From Chryseobacterium mucoviscidosis (GTDB taxonomy: Bacteria; Bacteroidota; Bacteroidia; Flavobacteriales; Weeksellaceae), in NCBI RefSeq assembly GCF_002177115.1, contig NZ_MVAG01000113.1, forward strand, positions 101,372-165,371: DNA of 64,000 nt. The letters run 5' to 3'. This document shows positions 1 through 8,158 of this stretch, piece after piece. The notes beneath the pieces were generated by a model. The model ran no database searches, was not told the DNA's origin, and worked only from the letters and a program-made list of their open reading frames with translations. Positions within the stretch are counted from its first letter, which is position 1, and the number at the start of each line of letters is the position of its first letter. Made by a program: the position numbers and the translations under genes.

Positions 1-2
1 AA

Positions 3-320
3 CATATTTGGGACACCGAAGAACAGATCGAAATTTTAGAAGGAATCATCAACAGAACGATTGAAAAAGATGAACATCCGAAATCTCATCCGCAGGCGTT
101 GCAAAACAAAACCCCGAATCCGGAAGAAGTGATGAAAGATGTAAAAATCTTAGTCGAAAAATGGAATCAGGCATCTTTGAGTTTTGAAGAGCAGAATGTC
201 ATTAAAGATAAACTGAGATACCTTCAGACGCGATGCGAATGGATCCGAAATCCTGAGCAGAAACAGTACATTCAACAGGAAATTGAAAATCTATGGCAAA
301 AGATTCTTCAAACGGTTTAA
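3..320 (+). CDS. C-terminal part of an unidentified protein (gene starts outside the window)
   Basis: The reading frame is open from the first base, so this is the end of a longer gene; an internal TTG at 99 is not a convincing start. The visible ~105 residues are charged and predicted mostly helical, ending in NLWQKILQTV. It overlaps the next gene by 28 bases and heads an operon of the MoxR/vWA/beta-propeller type. By position it could be the helical tail of the MoxR-type AAA+ ATPase of that system, but no Walker or sensor motif lies in the window, so this is inference only. Confidence 0.6.
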   Translation, partial: HIWDTEEQIEILEGIINRTIEKDEHPKSHPQALQNKTPNPEEVMKDVKILVEKWNQASLSFEEQNVIKDKLRYLQTRCEWIRNPEQKQYIQQEIENLWQKILQTV

Positions 321-1036
321 AAGAATTCTGGGCAGAAATTCCGCGCGCAGATGAAGATGTTCTGGGCTCGATCCGTGACTGGAAAAATGTTCAGATCGCT
401 TTGGAAGAAGATGTGGTCTGGCTGAAAGGTTTTACCGATGAACAGGCAGTTTCCTCTGAAATTCAACAGTTGCCGAATTTTCTGCTGTACGAATTAAGAG
501 ACGGACTTTTATTCCGGAAAGACGCTTTGGTTCCCAGCAAAAAAATGAGAACGGCTTTACTGTGGACTCCCATTGATAAAGCTTTGCGATTAACTTTTCC
601 TTCATTCAATAATAATTTTTTCGGAATTGACGGAAAAATTGAAATTAAACTGAAACCGAGCGAAGAAGAGCATCCTGCAACAGCATTGTTATGCTCGATG
701 AAAGAAATCAGGGAAATCATAATTGCGCTGCCGAAATTTAAACTGGAGAAAATCGATTGGATGGTGATTAATGACAATGCCTTATTTATAGGAAGACCTT
801 TATTAAGTTTTCCGGGAAAAACATTTTGGTCTCAAGACGGTCATCTTTTACCGACAGGTTACGATTTTGAATTTAAAAACATGAGCTCTTTATTACAGAG
901 AAAATATAACGCAGGTCGCGATCAGTGGCTTTTATGGAACGAAAACGGAAATGTTCTATACTTAAATAAAGAAGATTTCCGCAAATTATCCGTAAGCTCG
1001 TTCCGACTGACTGAAAAATCACAGGAATGGATATAA
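293..1036 (+). CDS. bpX-type accessory protein of a MoxR/vWA/beta-propeller ternary system (probable)
   Basis: A 247-residue soluble protein without signal peptide or membrane segment. It has no catalytic motif I can name. It is rich in alternating hydrophobic strands, compatible with a small beta-rich domain. The ATG at 293 lies inside the upstream gene and the stop overlaps the next start by 10 bases, so translation is probably coupled. Its position between a possible ATPase tail and a vWA/propeller protein matches the bpX (beta-propeller-associated) accessory families of MoxR-vWA ternary conflict systems. That assignment rests on gene order rather than a recognised motif. Confidence 0.6.
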   Translation: MAKDSSNGLKEFWAEIPRADEDVLGSIRDWKNVQIALEEDVVWLKGFTDEQAVSSEIQQLPNFLLYELRDGLLFRKDALVPSKKMRTALLWTPIDKALRLTFPSFNNNFFGIDGKIEIKLKPSEEEHPATALLCSMKEIREIIIALPKFKLEKIDWMVINDNALFIGRPLLSFPGKTFWSQDGHLLPTGYDFEFKNMSSLLQRKYNAGRDQWLLWNENGNVLYLNKEDFRKLSVSSFRLTEKSQEWI

Positions 1037-3420
1037 AAGATTATTTTCAATCATATGAAAATTATTTTTGGGAGTGGACAACTGATGAAGATGTTCCCGA
1101 CGATACTGGATATAATGAGCATAACCTTATTTCTATACCTGAAATCGGAGCAATTGTTTACAGACCATATTTAATCGATGTTTTAAAAGAATTAAGTCTT
1201 ACAGGGTTACCTCTTTTAAGTCCCCTTTTATTGGTTCTGTATGCTACAAATGATGGATATACAGATCTAAACATAATTAAAAAAGAAATAAAAAAACATC
1301 CCTTGGTAATGCAAAAATATGTTGGAGATTGGATAAATCCGGCATTTCAATTTTTAGAAACATTGAAGTCTTTACCAGGAAATTATAAGAAAGGAAGAAA
1401 TAGAATACTGCTTTTACAGACTATATTTACAAATGAATTTAATGCAATTTCCGTAAGTCGATCAGAATATATAATAAATAGATTTTTAAGACGTCCACAA
1501 AGCATTGCCGATTCTGCAAAAAAAATAAAAATTAGTGTTGGAGAATTTTCCAAAGATGTAAGGGTTTTAGCTAATTTGAATAATAAATTTCCAACTACAG
1601 AATCCATCATCAATGCCATGAAAGGTTTCACAGATATTTCGGAATTGGAAGATGAAGTGGTGGAAGAAGAAACCACCGTTGAAACCGATAAAGATTTTAT
1701 TCAGGAACTCATTGAAGAGCCGAAAACGTTTCAGGTCGGAAGTCTGATTAAAAGGATCTGGAGCGGTCTGAAAATTCCGATGCGTCATCTTTCGCCCGGA
1801 GAACAGCCGATTGGAGGAATCTCGGATATGACGAATAAAGGCGAACTTCACAGAATGCTTTTGTCTGAATTTGCGAATGAAGATGATATTTTCATGAACC
1901 GTGTTGCGAACAATGAAGCGTTGTTTATCCAAAGAGAAATTCCGCCCGAAGAAAATATTTTTGAAAGGATTATTTTAATTGATACTTCCCTGAAAAACTG
2001 GGGAACGCCGAAAGTTTTGGCATTTGCATCGGCAATTGCAGTCATCAAACATCCGAAAGCACATTCAGAATGCAAAGTTTTTGCATTGGGACAGAATATC
2101 ATCCCGATTTCTCTGGATAAAGTGGATGAAGTGGTGGAAAACCTCAATCATGTAAGTCCGGTTCTGGAAGTTTCAGGAGCACTTGAAAAGTTTTTTAATG
2201 AAGAACATAAAGAAAAAGATCTGGAAGTTTTTTTCATCACGAATCAGGAAAACTTAAGCCATCAAAATCTTCAGAAAATCATTCAAGAAAACAGAGACCG
2301 CCTGAAATTTTTGGTGACGACTTCTGCAAACGGTGAGCTGAACTTTTACAAATATCATAAAGGAACAAGAAAGCACATCCAGAAAATTATGCTTCCGTTG
2401 CAGGAACTGTGGGCAAACCCGCCGGAAAGAAGACAGAGAAGGGAAAGTAAATTTTCAGGGAACGGCAAAAAAGCAAATGTGCCTTTCAATTATCCGATTT
2501 TATTTCCTGCACCAATCAACAAAATAGCAACCTTTCTCTATGAAGGGGAATTTTTTATTTTAAGCAATAAAAAACAGTTGCTGAGAACCTATCTTTCAGA
2601 CAATTATTACAACCGGAATTATTATGACACTTATAAAACGCATCATGGGTGCGAAGTTTTAATTGATGATATTTCTGTAAAGCCAAAAGGTCAGTTTGCG
2701 TTTGCAAAAAATAAGCAGGGAGACTTTATTTTATGCCAGTATCAACCCGATAAAAAGCTGATTTCCAAATTAAATTTAAGCACTAAAGAATATTCTGAGC
2801 TGAATTTGACAGGACATAATATACAACATTGGTATAAACTTGTTTATTTTAACAGAGATTTTTATTTGTTGGAGGAAAGAAATCCAAATGTTTACAAAAT
2901 TAATCTGGAAGGAACTATATCTATTGAAAGTAAAAATGATGTTTATCAGGCTGAGAAAAATAGTATAAAAGTCTATGCAGAACTAAATAAACTAAATCAC
3001 AGTGGACTAAAAATTCTGAATAATTTCCACAATATCGGAATTAATACAGAAAAAAAGCTCGTCATTTCAAATAACGAATTGAATAAGTATAATGAAGATT
3101 CCATCACGTTTTACAGAAATCATTATCCGCTGGAAATCTGTGCGGAGCAGAATAAAAACAAATTTACCTTTTCAGACGGAAGTGAAATTATTACAGACAA
3201 TCGAGGAATACTGACTTTTAAAAGCAGCAATAAAAATATCCCCGAATTTTATATTCCTTCCACAGAATATGGAGATCTGGCTTTGGCAACCAACACGGAA
3301 TTCGGTGGCTCAGAATATTATCTGCCACAGAATACACTGTTGAAAGTAAGAACAATGGAAGAAATGTATGTTGAATATATGGAACGGTTTATAGATCAAA
3401 TTTGGGAATATGGAACTTAG
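1027..3420 (+). CDS. vWA domain protein with C-terminal beta-propeller-like region
   Basis: 797 residues. A von Willebrand A-like domain begins near residue 310: strand ERIILIDTSLKNWG carries a degenerate MIDAS (DTS-L-K instead of DxSxS), followed by FASAIAVI and a second strand CKVFALG. After about residue 475, repeated aromatic strand patterns (FLYEGEFFILSN, FAFAKNKQGDFILCQY, LVYFNRDFYLLEE) look like propeller blades. vWA proteins usually act with a MoxR AAA+ ATPase to remodel partners. The weakened MIDAS suggests altered metal binding. It overlaps both neighbours (10 and 11 bases), so it sits in the middle of a coupled operon. Cytoplasmic. Confidence 0.75.
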   Translation: MDIKDYFQSYENYFWEWTTDEDVPDDTGYNEHNLISIPEIGAIVYRPYLIDVLKELSLTGLPLLSPLLLVLYATNDGYTDLNIIKKEIKKHPLVMQKYVGDWINPAFQFLETLKSLPGNYKKGRNRILLLQTIFTNEFNAISVSRSEYIINRFLRRPQSIADSAKKIKISVGEFSKDVRVLANLNNKFPTTESIINAMKGFTDISELEDEVVEEETTVETDKDFIQELIEEPKTFQVGSLIKRIWSGLKIPMRHLSPGEQPIGGISDMTNKGELHRMLLSEFANEDDIFMNRVANNEALFIQREIPPEENIFERIILIDTSLKNWGTPKVLAFASAIAVIKHPKAHSECKVFALGQNIIPISLDKVDEVVENLNHVSPVLEVSGALEKFFNEEHKEKDLEVFFITNQENLSHQNLQKIIQENRDRLKFLVTTSANGELNFYKYHKGTRKHIQKIMLPLQELWANPPERRQRRESKFSGNGKKANVPFNYPILFPAPINKIATFLYEGEFFILSNKKQLLRTYLSDNYYNRNYYDTYKTHHGCEVLIDDISVKPKGQFAFAKNKQGDFILCQYQPDKKLISKLNLSTKEYSELNLTGHNIQHWYKLVYFNRDFYLLEERNPNVYKINLEGTISIESKNDVYQAEKNSIKVYAELNKLNHSGLKILNNFHNIGINTEKKLVISNNELNKYNEDSITFYRNHYPLEICAEQNKNKFTFSDGSEIITDNRGILTFKSSNKNIPEFYIPSTEYGDLALATNTEFGGSEYYLPQNTLLKVRTMEEMYVEYMERFIDQIWEYGT

Positions 3421-5107
3421 AATTAAACCCTTTCCGAAAAATAACTACCCCAAAAAAGGACTTTTAATCAAAGGTTCTTCACCGCTCGTATGGCTTTATG
3501 AGATGGAAATATTAGGAATAGATTTACATGATGTTCAGTCGTTCCCGATTCCTTCCACAGAACCGAATATTTTATACGGATGTTTTTTGGTATTTAAAAA
3601 TGTGGCTCCCAATGAAATCGGCAGAAATTCTTACTTTCAATGCGTCGACAATAGATTTTTTATTCCGGAAAATACGGTCTTTTATCCGAAAGTAAATCCT
3701 GAAGAGTGGCAGAATATCGATGCGGAATATCTCATCATGCATCCTGAATTTGGTCTGGTTAAATTAAATGAAGAAATCGACTGGATTTCCATTATTCAGA
3801 ATCCGGAAATCTCGGAAGATAAAGTAAGAAAACCCTCGAAAGGAGTACAGATTCCTCAGAAAATCGAAAGTTTTACCGTTGAAATGGACGATGAAAAAGT
3901 TCTGGAATCTCTCGAAAAGCCGCAAACCGAAGAAGAGTGGATGAAAAATCTTCCGTTTGACATGAAAAAGGTAATGGCGGGAAATAAAAAGGAAATCGAA
4001 AAATATTTAGAATATATCGAAAAATATCCCGACAGAGCAGTAGAACTCGGCGTTCCGTTGGATATTATGGGAACTTCGAGAGGTGATGGTTTCGGGATTT
4101 TTAAATTTAAAAATTCATGGCTCGAAAAACTCTTTGGTAAAAAAGAGGAAGACAATTTGGATGGAAAATCTTCCGGTAGAAATTACCGTTGGATATTCTG
4201 GGTTGTCCTTTTAATGATCGGATTAGCCCGGATTTTTATGAATCTTAATAAAGATGGAGCGAAAGAATCTCAATCCATTTCTTCAGGTAAAGTCCAGACT
4301 CGGGATAAAACAATGATGGCTCCTGTAGTGGCGTACAAATCAGGAGTTACCGATATTGATATGAAGATCGACTCCATGTACGGAAAAAAGCGGAGAGAAC
4401 TGATGAAAGAACATATGAGTGCCTCTCTAAGCATGAGCAAACCGGGTGAAAAAAGTTATCAGGAATATCTCAAAAACGGTGGAAGACCGCTTGATAAAAT
4501 TCAGAATGATATTTTTAAGCTGAATGACAAAACAGATGCGGCAACCGATTCATTAAAAAGAGTATACCGAAAGAAAATTGTAAAATATCTAGCTCAGAAT
4601 GAAGGGAAAATCAGAGAGAAAATTAAAGATTCCATTCAGAAATCAGGTTCAGGGAAACCTGCCGATGAAGGAGTTGTAAAAACCATTATGAAAAAGAAAG
4701 CCATTTTGGTGGAAGATTCATTGGGAAGGCTGTACGGAACGAAAGAATTTCCACAGTCTCCGCCTGCTATTTCGACATTGAACGCTGAAAAAAGTAATCC
4801 GGAAGAAAAAAGCACCTCTTTTACAGAAATTTTCTGGCTGATTGTTGCGATGACAGGAGCGGTAGGACTGTATTCTTTCTTCGTTAAAAGAAAATCGCTG
4901 AATGTAGGCGGAGATAATGTTCCGGCGGGAACCAAGATTTTCCTAATGATTATTCTGATTACCATGTTGGCGTATATTTTCTATCCGCTGATCGAAATGT
5001 TCGGGTACAACTGGTTTGTATGGATTCTTATTATCGGCATTGTATTACTTCTTTACCGTCTTTTCAGCGAAGATGAAACCATTTTAAAATCTGATAAGGA
5101 TGAATAG
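3410..5107 (+). CDS. bpX6-like membrane-anchored component of the vWA operon
   Basis: 565 residues. The N-terminal ~130 residues form a soluble domain (GSSPLVWLYEMEILGIDLH; LYGCFLVFKN) resembling the bpX6 domain as I remember it. Hydrophobic spans lie near residues 256-276 (WIFWVVLLMIGLARIF), 475-493 (FWLIVAMTGAVGLYSFFV) and 508-550 (IFLMIILITMLAYIFY, WFVWILIIGIVLLLY). A charged, probably periplasmic or coiled region lies between the first and second. It starts inside the upstream vWA gene and overlaps the next start by 8 bases. Its likely role is to tether the ternary complex to the inner membrane. Confidence 0.65.
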   Translation: MELRIKPFPKNNYPKKGLLIKGSSPLVWLYEMEILGIDLHDVQSFPIPSTEPNILYGCFLVFKNVAPNEIGRNSYFQCVDNRFFIPENTVFYPKVNPEEWQNIDAEYLIMHPEFGLVKLNEEIDWISIIQNPEISEDKVRKPSKGVQIPQKIESFTVEMDDEKVLESLEKPQTEEEWMKNLPFDMKKVMAGNKKEIEKYLEYIEKYPDRAVELGVPLDIMGTSRGDGFGIFKFKNSWLEKLFGKKEEDNLDGKSSGRNYRWIFWVVLLMIGLARIFMNLNKDGAKESQSISSGKVQTRDKTMMAPVVAYKSGVTDIDMKIDSMYGKKRRELMKEHMSASLSMSKPGEKSYQEYLKNGGRPLDKIQNDIFKLNDKTDAATDSLKRVYRKKIVKYLAQNEGKIREKIKDSIQKSGSGKPADEGVVKTIMKKKAILVEDSLGRLYGTKEFPQSPPAISTLNAEKSNPEEKSTSFTEIFWLIVAMTGAVGLYSFFVKRKSLNVGGDNVPAGTKIFLMIILITMLAYIFYPLIEMFGYNWFVWILIIGIVLLLYRLFSEDETILKSDKDE

Positions 5108-6119
5108 ACAGAAATTTACAGACAAATTTATGGCGGCATTTTTCATTCTCGCCATCATCAAAATAATCGGAATTCTGGCGCAGCTTTTCCATCAGAGTTT
5201 TTGGAGTGTGGTGGGAACTTTGGTGATTTTTGCCATTGTTGCGTTCATCATTTTTGTGGTACTCATGCAGTTGGAAAAAAAGGAAAAAGAAAACAACTCT
5301 TCGGGAAAAGGCAGAAACGGAGGGGGAAATTTTTATCTGGAAGCATCCCTTTTCGATAAGATCAGGAATAAATACGAAGAACTGGCTCAGAAATACATCA
5401 GCGAAAAAGATTATAAAAGAGCGGCAAAAGTATACATGAACTTGATGAAAGATTACTATCGCGGAGCAAAAACACTGGAAGACGGAGGTTTATACAATGA
5501 AGCCGCAGTAATTTATCTTAAAAAACTGAAGAATAAATCGGAAGCCGCAAACTGCTACGAAAAAGCAAAGCAGTATAAAAAAGCAATCGATTTGTACAAA
5601 GAACTCGAGCAGAAAGAAAAAGTAGGTGATCTCTACAGGAAAATGAATGATGCCAAAAATGCCAATATCTATTATCAGATGGTGGTGGACGATTATGTAA
5701 ACAACAGTCAGATGGTAAAAGGTTCTTTAATTTACCGTAAAAAAATGGAATTGCCCGAAGAAGCACAGAAAATTCTGCTGAAAGGCTGGGAAGAAGACCG
5801 TGATGCGTTCAATTGTCTCAATAATTATTTTGCCAATATTTTTGATGTGAAAAAACTCGATCAGCAGATTCAGGAACTTTATCAGAAAACACCTTCGGAG
5901 AAGAAGATTACTTATCTTGAAGCCATGAAGCATGAATTTAAAAAAGATCCGAAACTTCAATCGACAACAAGAAATATTGCCTATGAAATCATCGCCGAAA
6001 AATTAGCAACCCGCTCAGAAATAGTGAATGAACTGAAGTATTTCAATCCGGATGATGAAGTGATTTTGAAAGATATTTCCAGGTATAAGACGGGAAGGAA
6101 CAAGATATTCAGGAATTGA
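5100..6119 (+). CDS. membrane-anchored protein with TPR-like helical repeats
   Basis: 339 residues. Two N-terminal hydrophobic helices (about residues 10-28 and 34-57) precede a long cytosolic helical region. Repeated AAxxYxxAKxYKKAIDLY-like patterns (YKRAAKVYMNL, YNEAAVIYLKKL, YKKAIDLYKEL) indicate tetratricopeptide-like scaffold repeats. It is the last gene of the bpX/vWA operon and overlaps the preceding gene by 8 bases. Scaffold role inferred from the repeats; no enzyme motif seen. Confidence 0.7.
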   Translation: MNRQKFTDKFMAAFFILAIIKIIGILAQLFHQSFWSVVGTLVIFAIVAFIIFVVLMQLEKKEKENNSSGKGRNGGGNFYLEASLFDKIRNKYEELAQKYISEKDYKRAAKVYMNLMKDYYRGAKTLEDGGLYNEAAVIYLKKLKNKSEAANCYEKAKQYKKAIDLYKELEQKEKVGDLYRKMNDAKNANIYYQMVVDDYVNNSQMVKGSLIYRKKMELPEEAQKILLKGWEEDRDAFNCLNNYFANIFDVKKLDQQIQELYQKTPSEKKITYLEAMKHEFKKDPKLQSTTRNIAYEIIAEKLATRSEIVNELKYFNPDDEVILKDISRYKTGRNKIFRN

Positions 6120-6212
6120 TGATTCGTCATTGCGAGGAGCAAGGCGACGAAGCAATCTCAAAGTAAAATGATATAATATAGATTGCTTCACTTTCAGTTC
6201 GCAATGACAAAA
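6119..6212. repeat. palindromic intergenic repeat (CGTCATTGCGA type)
   Basis: The left arm CGTCATTGCGAGGAGC and the right arm GTTCGCAATGAC are inverted, with a second nested pair GAAGCAATCT/AGATTGCTTC. This is the widespread class of short interspersed hairpins in Bacteroidota genomes and may also end transcription of the bpX operon. Confidence 0.75.
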
Positions 6213-6237
6213 TAAAAAACTTTTAAGAAAAAAAAAT

Positions 6238-6245
6238 TATCTTTG
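6238..6245 (+). promoter_or_regulatory. Bacteroidota -7 box (TATCTTTG)
   Basis: Exact match to TAnnTTTG, placed a few bases upstream of the structured RNA at 6250-6445. The upstream region is an A-rich tract without a clear TTG at -33. Confidence 0.6.
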
Positions 6246-6249
6246 CAAC

Positions 6250-6445
6250 CATAAAATAATGACAATACAAAGAGCACATATCAGTTTAAATCTATGCGAT
6301 CGCCCTGTACTAAAGGGATCGTTTGGATATGAATGGATGATATCTTATGAGGCGAAATGTGCTTGCTTTGAAAATTATTTACTGTAAAATCGTAAAAATT
6401 TTATCAAAATACTGCAAAAACGCCTCGACTACCGAGGCGTTTTTT
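6250..6445 (+). ncRNA. candidate structured small RNA with own promoter and terminator
   Basis: A promoter box lies at 6238 and an intrinsic terminator ends at 6445, delimiting a ~195-nt transcript. Its core folds into a closing stem AGCACAT (6273-6279) with ATGTGCT (6357-6363). Inside are two hairpins: CGAT+CCCT (6297-6306) with AGGGATCG (6314-6321), and GATAT (6326-6330) with ATATC (6340-6344). A 42-codon ORF (6259-6387, starting MTIQRAHIS) overlaps it but lacks an obvious ribosome site, so I favour a non-coding or leader RNA. It sits upstream of the tRNA array in a locus that also encodes Ro/TROVE, so a Y-RNA-like role is conceivable but unproven. Confidence 0.5.
6419..6445 (+). terminator. 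intrinsic terminator of the 6250 RNA
   Basis: Perfect stem CGCCTCG/CGAGGCG with a 5-nt loop followed by six T residues. Confidence 0.85.
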
Positions 6446-6673
6446 GTGTTTTTAGAGCAGAAATTATTTAGAATGAAAAAAAATAACCATAAAAATGAAA
6501 ATTATTTAATAACAAATGAACAATTAATAAGAAAATAGAGCGTGATCAGTAACCCGATGAGAGACAGTCATTTAGGTATTTAAGACATCTGCAAAGTATT
6601 GCGGACGGAAATTCTATATTCTAAAATTAGCACGTAACTGATTGATTTTCAAAATTTTAATTGAAAAATAAAT
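6446..6673. other. short region between two leader RNAs
   Basis: No convincing gene. A 21-codon ORF at 6473-6538 (starting MKKNNHKNENY) follows the terminator closely. The rest is AT-rich and carries no structure I can support. Confidence 0.4.
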
Positions 6674-6704
6674 TTGCGAGTTAAAAAAAATCATATTTAC
6701 TTTG
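6674..6704 (+). promoter_or_regulatory. promoter of the tRNA-array leader
   Basis: TTGCG at 6674-6678 and TTACTTTG at 6697-6704 form a -33/-7 pair. The TTGCG -33 and TTACTTTGCA -7 are the same words used by the TROVE promoter at 21131-21154, suggesting shared control. Confidence 0.6.
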
Positions 6705-6773
6705 CAACCGAAAATTGAAAGCAACATGTTTTCAAGCCTTTCAAAAAAACATTTTTAAAACAACAAGAATAAA

Positions 6774-6911
6774 ATGAAACAATTACATAACATATCAAAT
6801 TTATATTCAGGACAACGCGGTACAGAACCGATGGGGCAAAGATATGCTTGTGTTATTCTTCTTGATAGTGAATTTGTGGGAAAAAGGTGCTTATATACAT
6901 GGGTCAGCTAA
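6774..6911 (+). CDS. possible 45-residue leader peptide
   Basis: ATG-initiated frame with 45 codons and an A-rich upstream tract (AAGAATAAA). It starts MKQLHNISNLYSGQ. It overlaps the folded leader RNA and ends 25 bases before the terminator stem, an arrangement compatible with translation-dependent attenuation. I recognise no homologue. It may be a chance frame. Confidence 0.3.
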   Translation: MKQLHNISNLYSGQRGTEPMGQRYACVILLDSEFVGKRCLYTWVS

Positions 6912-6935
6912 TGAACTGACACGTCCAGAAATATA

Positions 6936-6966
6936 AAGCGCCTCCCGAAAAGAGGCGCTTTTTTTA
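6936..6966 (+). terminator. intrinsic terminator before tRNA array
   Basis: Perfect 9-bp stem AAGCGCCTC/GAGGCGCTT with a short loop and a run of seven T residues. Confidence 0.9.
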
Positions 6967-6974
6967 TGGTATAT

Positions 6975-7047
6975 GGTTTCTCTAGCTTATTTGGTAAAGC
7001 GTCGGTTTGTGGCACCGGAGAACAGGGTTCGATCCCCGGAGATACCC
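6975..7047 (+). tRNA. tRNA-His(GTG)-like, slightly degenerate
   Basis: Anticodon arm TCGGT-TTGTGGC-ACCGG gives GTG. D-stem GCTT/AAGC is present. The acceptor GGTTTCT/AGATACC has one T:T mismatch and the T-stem CAGGG/CCCGG has one A:G mismatch. No encoded CCA. First member of the array. Confidence 0.75.
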
Positions 7048-7146
7048 CAAAAATGTGAATAGTTAATAGTGAATTTTACTTCGTAAGTGAATTTAAAAAT
7101 TGACGAGCAAGACGAATTGACAATTAACAATTCAGAACATAAAAAC

Positions 7147-7220
7147 AATCTCATGGCTCAATTGGATAGAGCGTTGGTCTACGAAACCAAAGGTTGAAGG
7201 TTCGAGTCCTTCTGGGATTA
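7147..7220 (+). tRNA. tRNA-Arg(ACG)
   Basis: Well-paired cloverleaf: acceptor AATCTCA/TGGGATT, D-stem GCTC/GAGC, anticodon arm TTGGT-CTACGAA-ACCAA, T-arm GAAGG-TTCGAGT-CCTTC. No encoded CCA. Confidence 0.9.
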
Positions 7221-7226
7221 CAAAAA

Positions 7227-7299
7227 GGTTCCGTAATTCAACAGGATAGAATGTTGGTCTTCTAAACCAAATATAGAGGTTCGAATCCTCTCGGAATCA
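7227..7299 (+). tRNA. tRNA-Arg(TCT)
   Basis: Acceptor GGTTCCG/CGGAATC (one G:T), D-stem ATTC/GAAT, anticodon arm TTGGT-CTTCTAA-ACCAA, T-arm AGAGG-TTCGAAT-CCTCT. It begins seven bases after the preceding tRNA. Confidence 0.9.
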
Positions 7300-7304
7300 C
7301 AAAA

Positions 7305-7376
7305 GGTCTATTGAGGTAATGGTTAACCTTCCCGACTGTCTCTCGGGCACTGCGAGTTCGATTCTCGCATAGACCG
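7305..7376 (+). tRNA. tRNA-Asp(GTC)
   Basis: Acceptor GGTCTAT/ATAGACC fully paired, anticodon arm CCCGA-CTGTCTC-TCGGG, T-arm GCGAG-TTCGATT-CTCGC, discriminator G. Confidence 0.9.
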
Positions 7377-7379
7377 CAA

Positions 7380-7438
7380 AGATTCACGGAAAACTTCTGC
7401 TTCGGCTGTCTCCCGGAAAAGAAAATGGAAGTGAATCT
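7380..7438 (+). ncRNA. 59-nt hairpin between tRNA-Asp and tRNA-Pro
   Basis: Closing stem AGATTCAC/GTGAATCT (8 bp) encloses CGG/CCG and a GC-TTCG-GC tetraloop. It has tRNA-like length and an acceptor-like closing helix but no T-arm or D-arm. Role unknown. Confidence 0.45.
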
Positions 7439-7444
7439 GCAAAA

Positions 7445-7516
7445 CTGGAAAGATAACGGTGGTTGTTTACCCGCCTTGGACGCGGGAGGTCGCAGGTTCG
7501 AACCCTGCTTTCCAGA
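7445..7516 (+). tRNA. tRNA-Pro(TGG)
   Basis: Acceptor CTGGAAA/TTTCCAG, anticodon arm CCCGC-CTTGGAC-GCGGG, T-arm GCAGG-TTCGAAC-CCTGC. The D-arm is atypical (TAAC with GTTTA). Confidence 0.85.
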
Positions 7517-7522
7517 CAGTTT

Positions 7523-7594
7523 GCTCCATTAGCATAGAGGTTAGTGCATTCGGCTTTCTACCGAACGACAAGGGTTCGATTCCCTTATGGAGTG
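7523..7594 (+). tRNA. tRNA-Glu(TTC), copy 1
   Basis: Acceptor GCTCCAT/ATGGAGT, anticodon arm TTCGG-CTTTCTA-CCGAA, T-arm AAGGG-TTCGATT-CCCTT. Confidence 0.9.
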
Positions 7595-7694
7595 CAAAAA
7601 AGTGAATAGTCAATGGTGAATTTTCCTTCGTAAGTGAATTTAAAAATTGACAAGCAAAGCAAATTGACAATTGATTATTCACCAAATTAAAAAC

Positions 7695-7768
7695 GATTTC
7701 GTAGCTCAATGGGTTAGAGTATCGGTTTCATAAGCCGAAGATTGAAGGTTCGAGTCCTTCCGAAATTA
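7695..7768 (+). tRNA. tRNA with CAT anticodon (Met or Ile2)
   Basis: Acceptor GATTTCG/CGAAATT (G:T at the end), D-stem GCTC/GAGT, anticodon arm TCGGT-TTCATAA-GCCGA, T-arm GAAGG-TTCGAGT-CCTTC. R1 hairpins flank it on both sides. Confidence 0.88.
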
Positions 7769-8158
7769 CAGAAAAGTGAATGGTCAATGGTGAATTTTAC
7801 TTCGTAAGTGAATTTAAAAATTGACAAGCAAAGCAAATTGATAATTGACTATTCACAATTCAAACTAAGTTAATTGTTTCAAAAAGAAAAAAGAAAAGGC
7901 TTGTCGAGAGCAGAAGATCTTTAGCCAAAAACACGATATAATATAGACAGGCTTTTTCTTAACTCAACTGAAAATGGATGAAAAAAGTTGTGACATAATA
8001 TAAATTTTTAGAGAAAATAAAGTTTGTCAAAGCGCAGAAGTTCTTATATCAAACAAAAAAATAAGACAGACTTTATTTTTTAATGAAAATTTAAACAAAA
8101 AAAATAATCAGAATATTGGGAAATTACTCATTACCCATTACTGATTACTCATAAAAAC

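Larger units (their letters stand above)
6710..6966 (+). ncRNA. leader RNA directly upstream of the tRNA array, ending in a terminator
   Basis: The transcript runs from the promoter at 6704 to a strong terminator only ten bases before the first tRNA. Internal pairings include GGAC (6810-6813) with GTCC (6923-6926), hairpin CGGT/ACCG (6818-6830) and hairpin GTCAG/CTGAC (6903-6920). A 45-codon ORF (6774-6911, starting MKQLHNISNLYSG, ending YTWVS) lies in the same stretch. It could be a leader peptide or be irrelevant. Because the terminator stands between promoter and tRNAs, array expression may depend on read-through. Confidence 0.5.

Noticed and set aside
6347..6538. 63-codon ORF downstream of the first leader RNA
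   Set aside because: It crosses a perfect intrinsic terminator and half of a folded RNA.
7467..7709. Minus-strand 80-codon ORF over tRNA-Pro, tRNA-Glu and tRNA-Met
   Set aside because: Frame created by tRNA and hairpin sequence; antisense to three good tRNAs.
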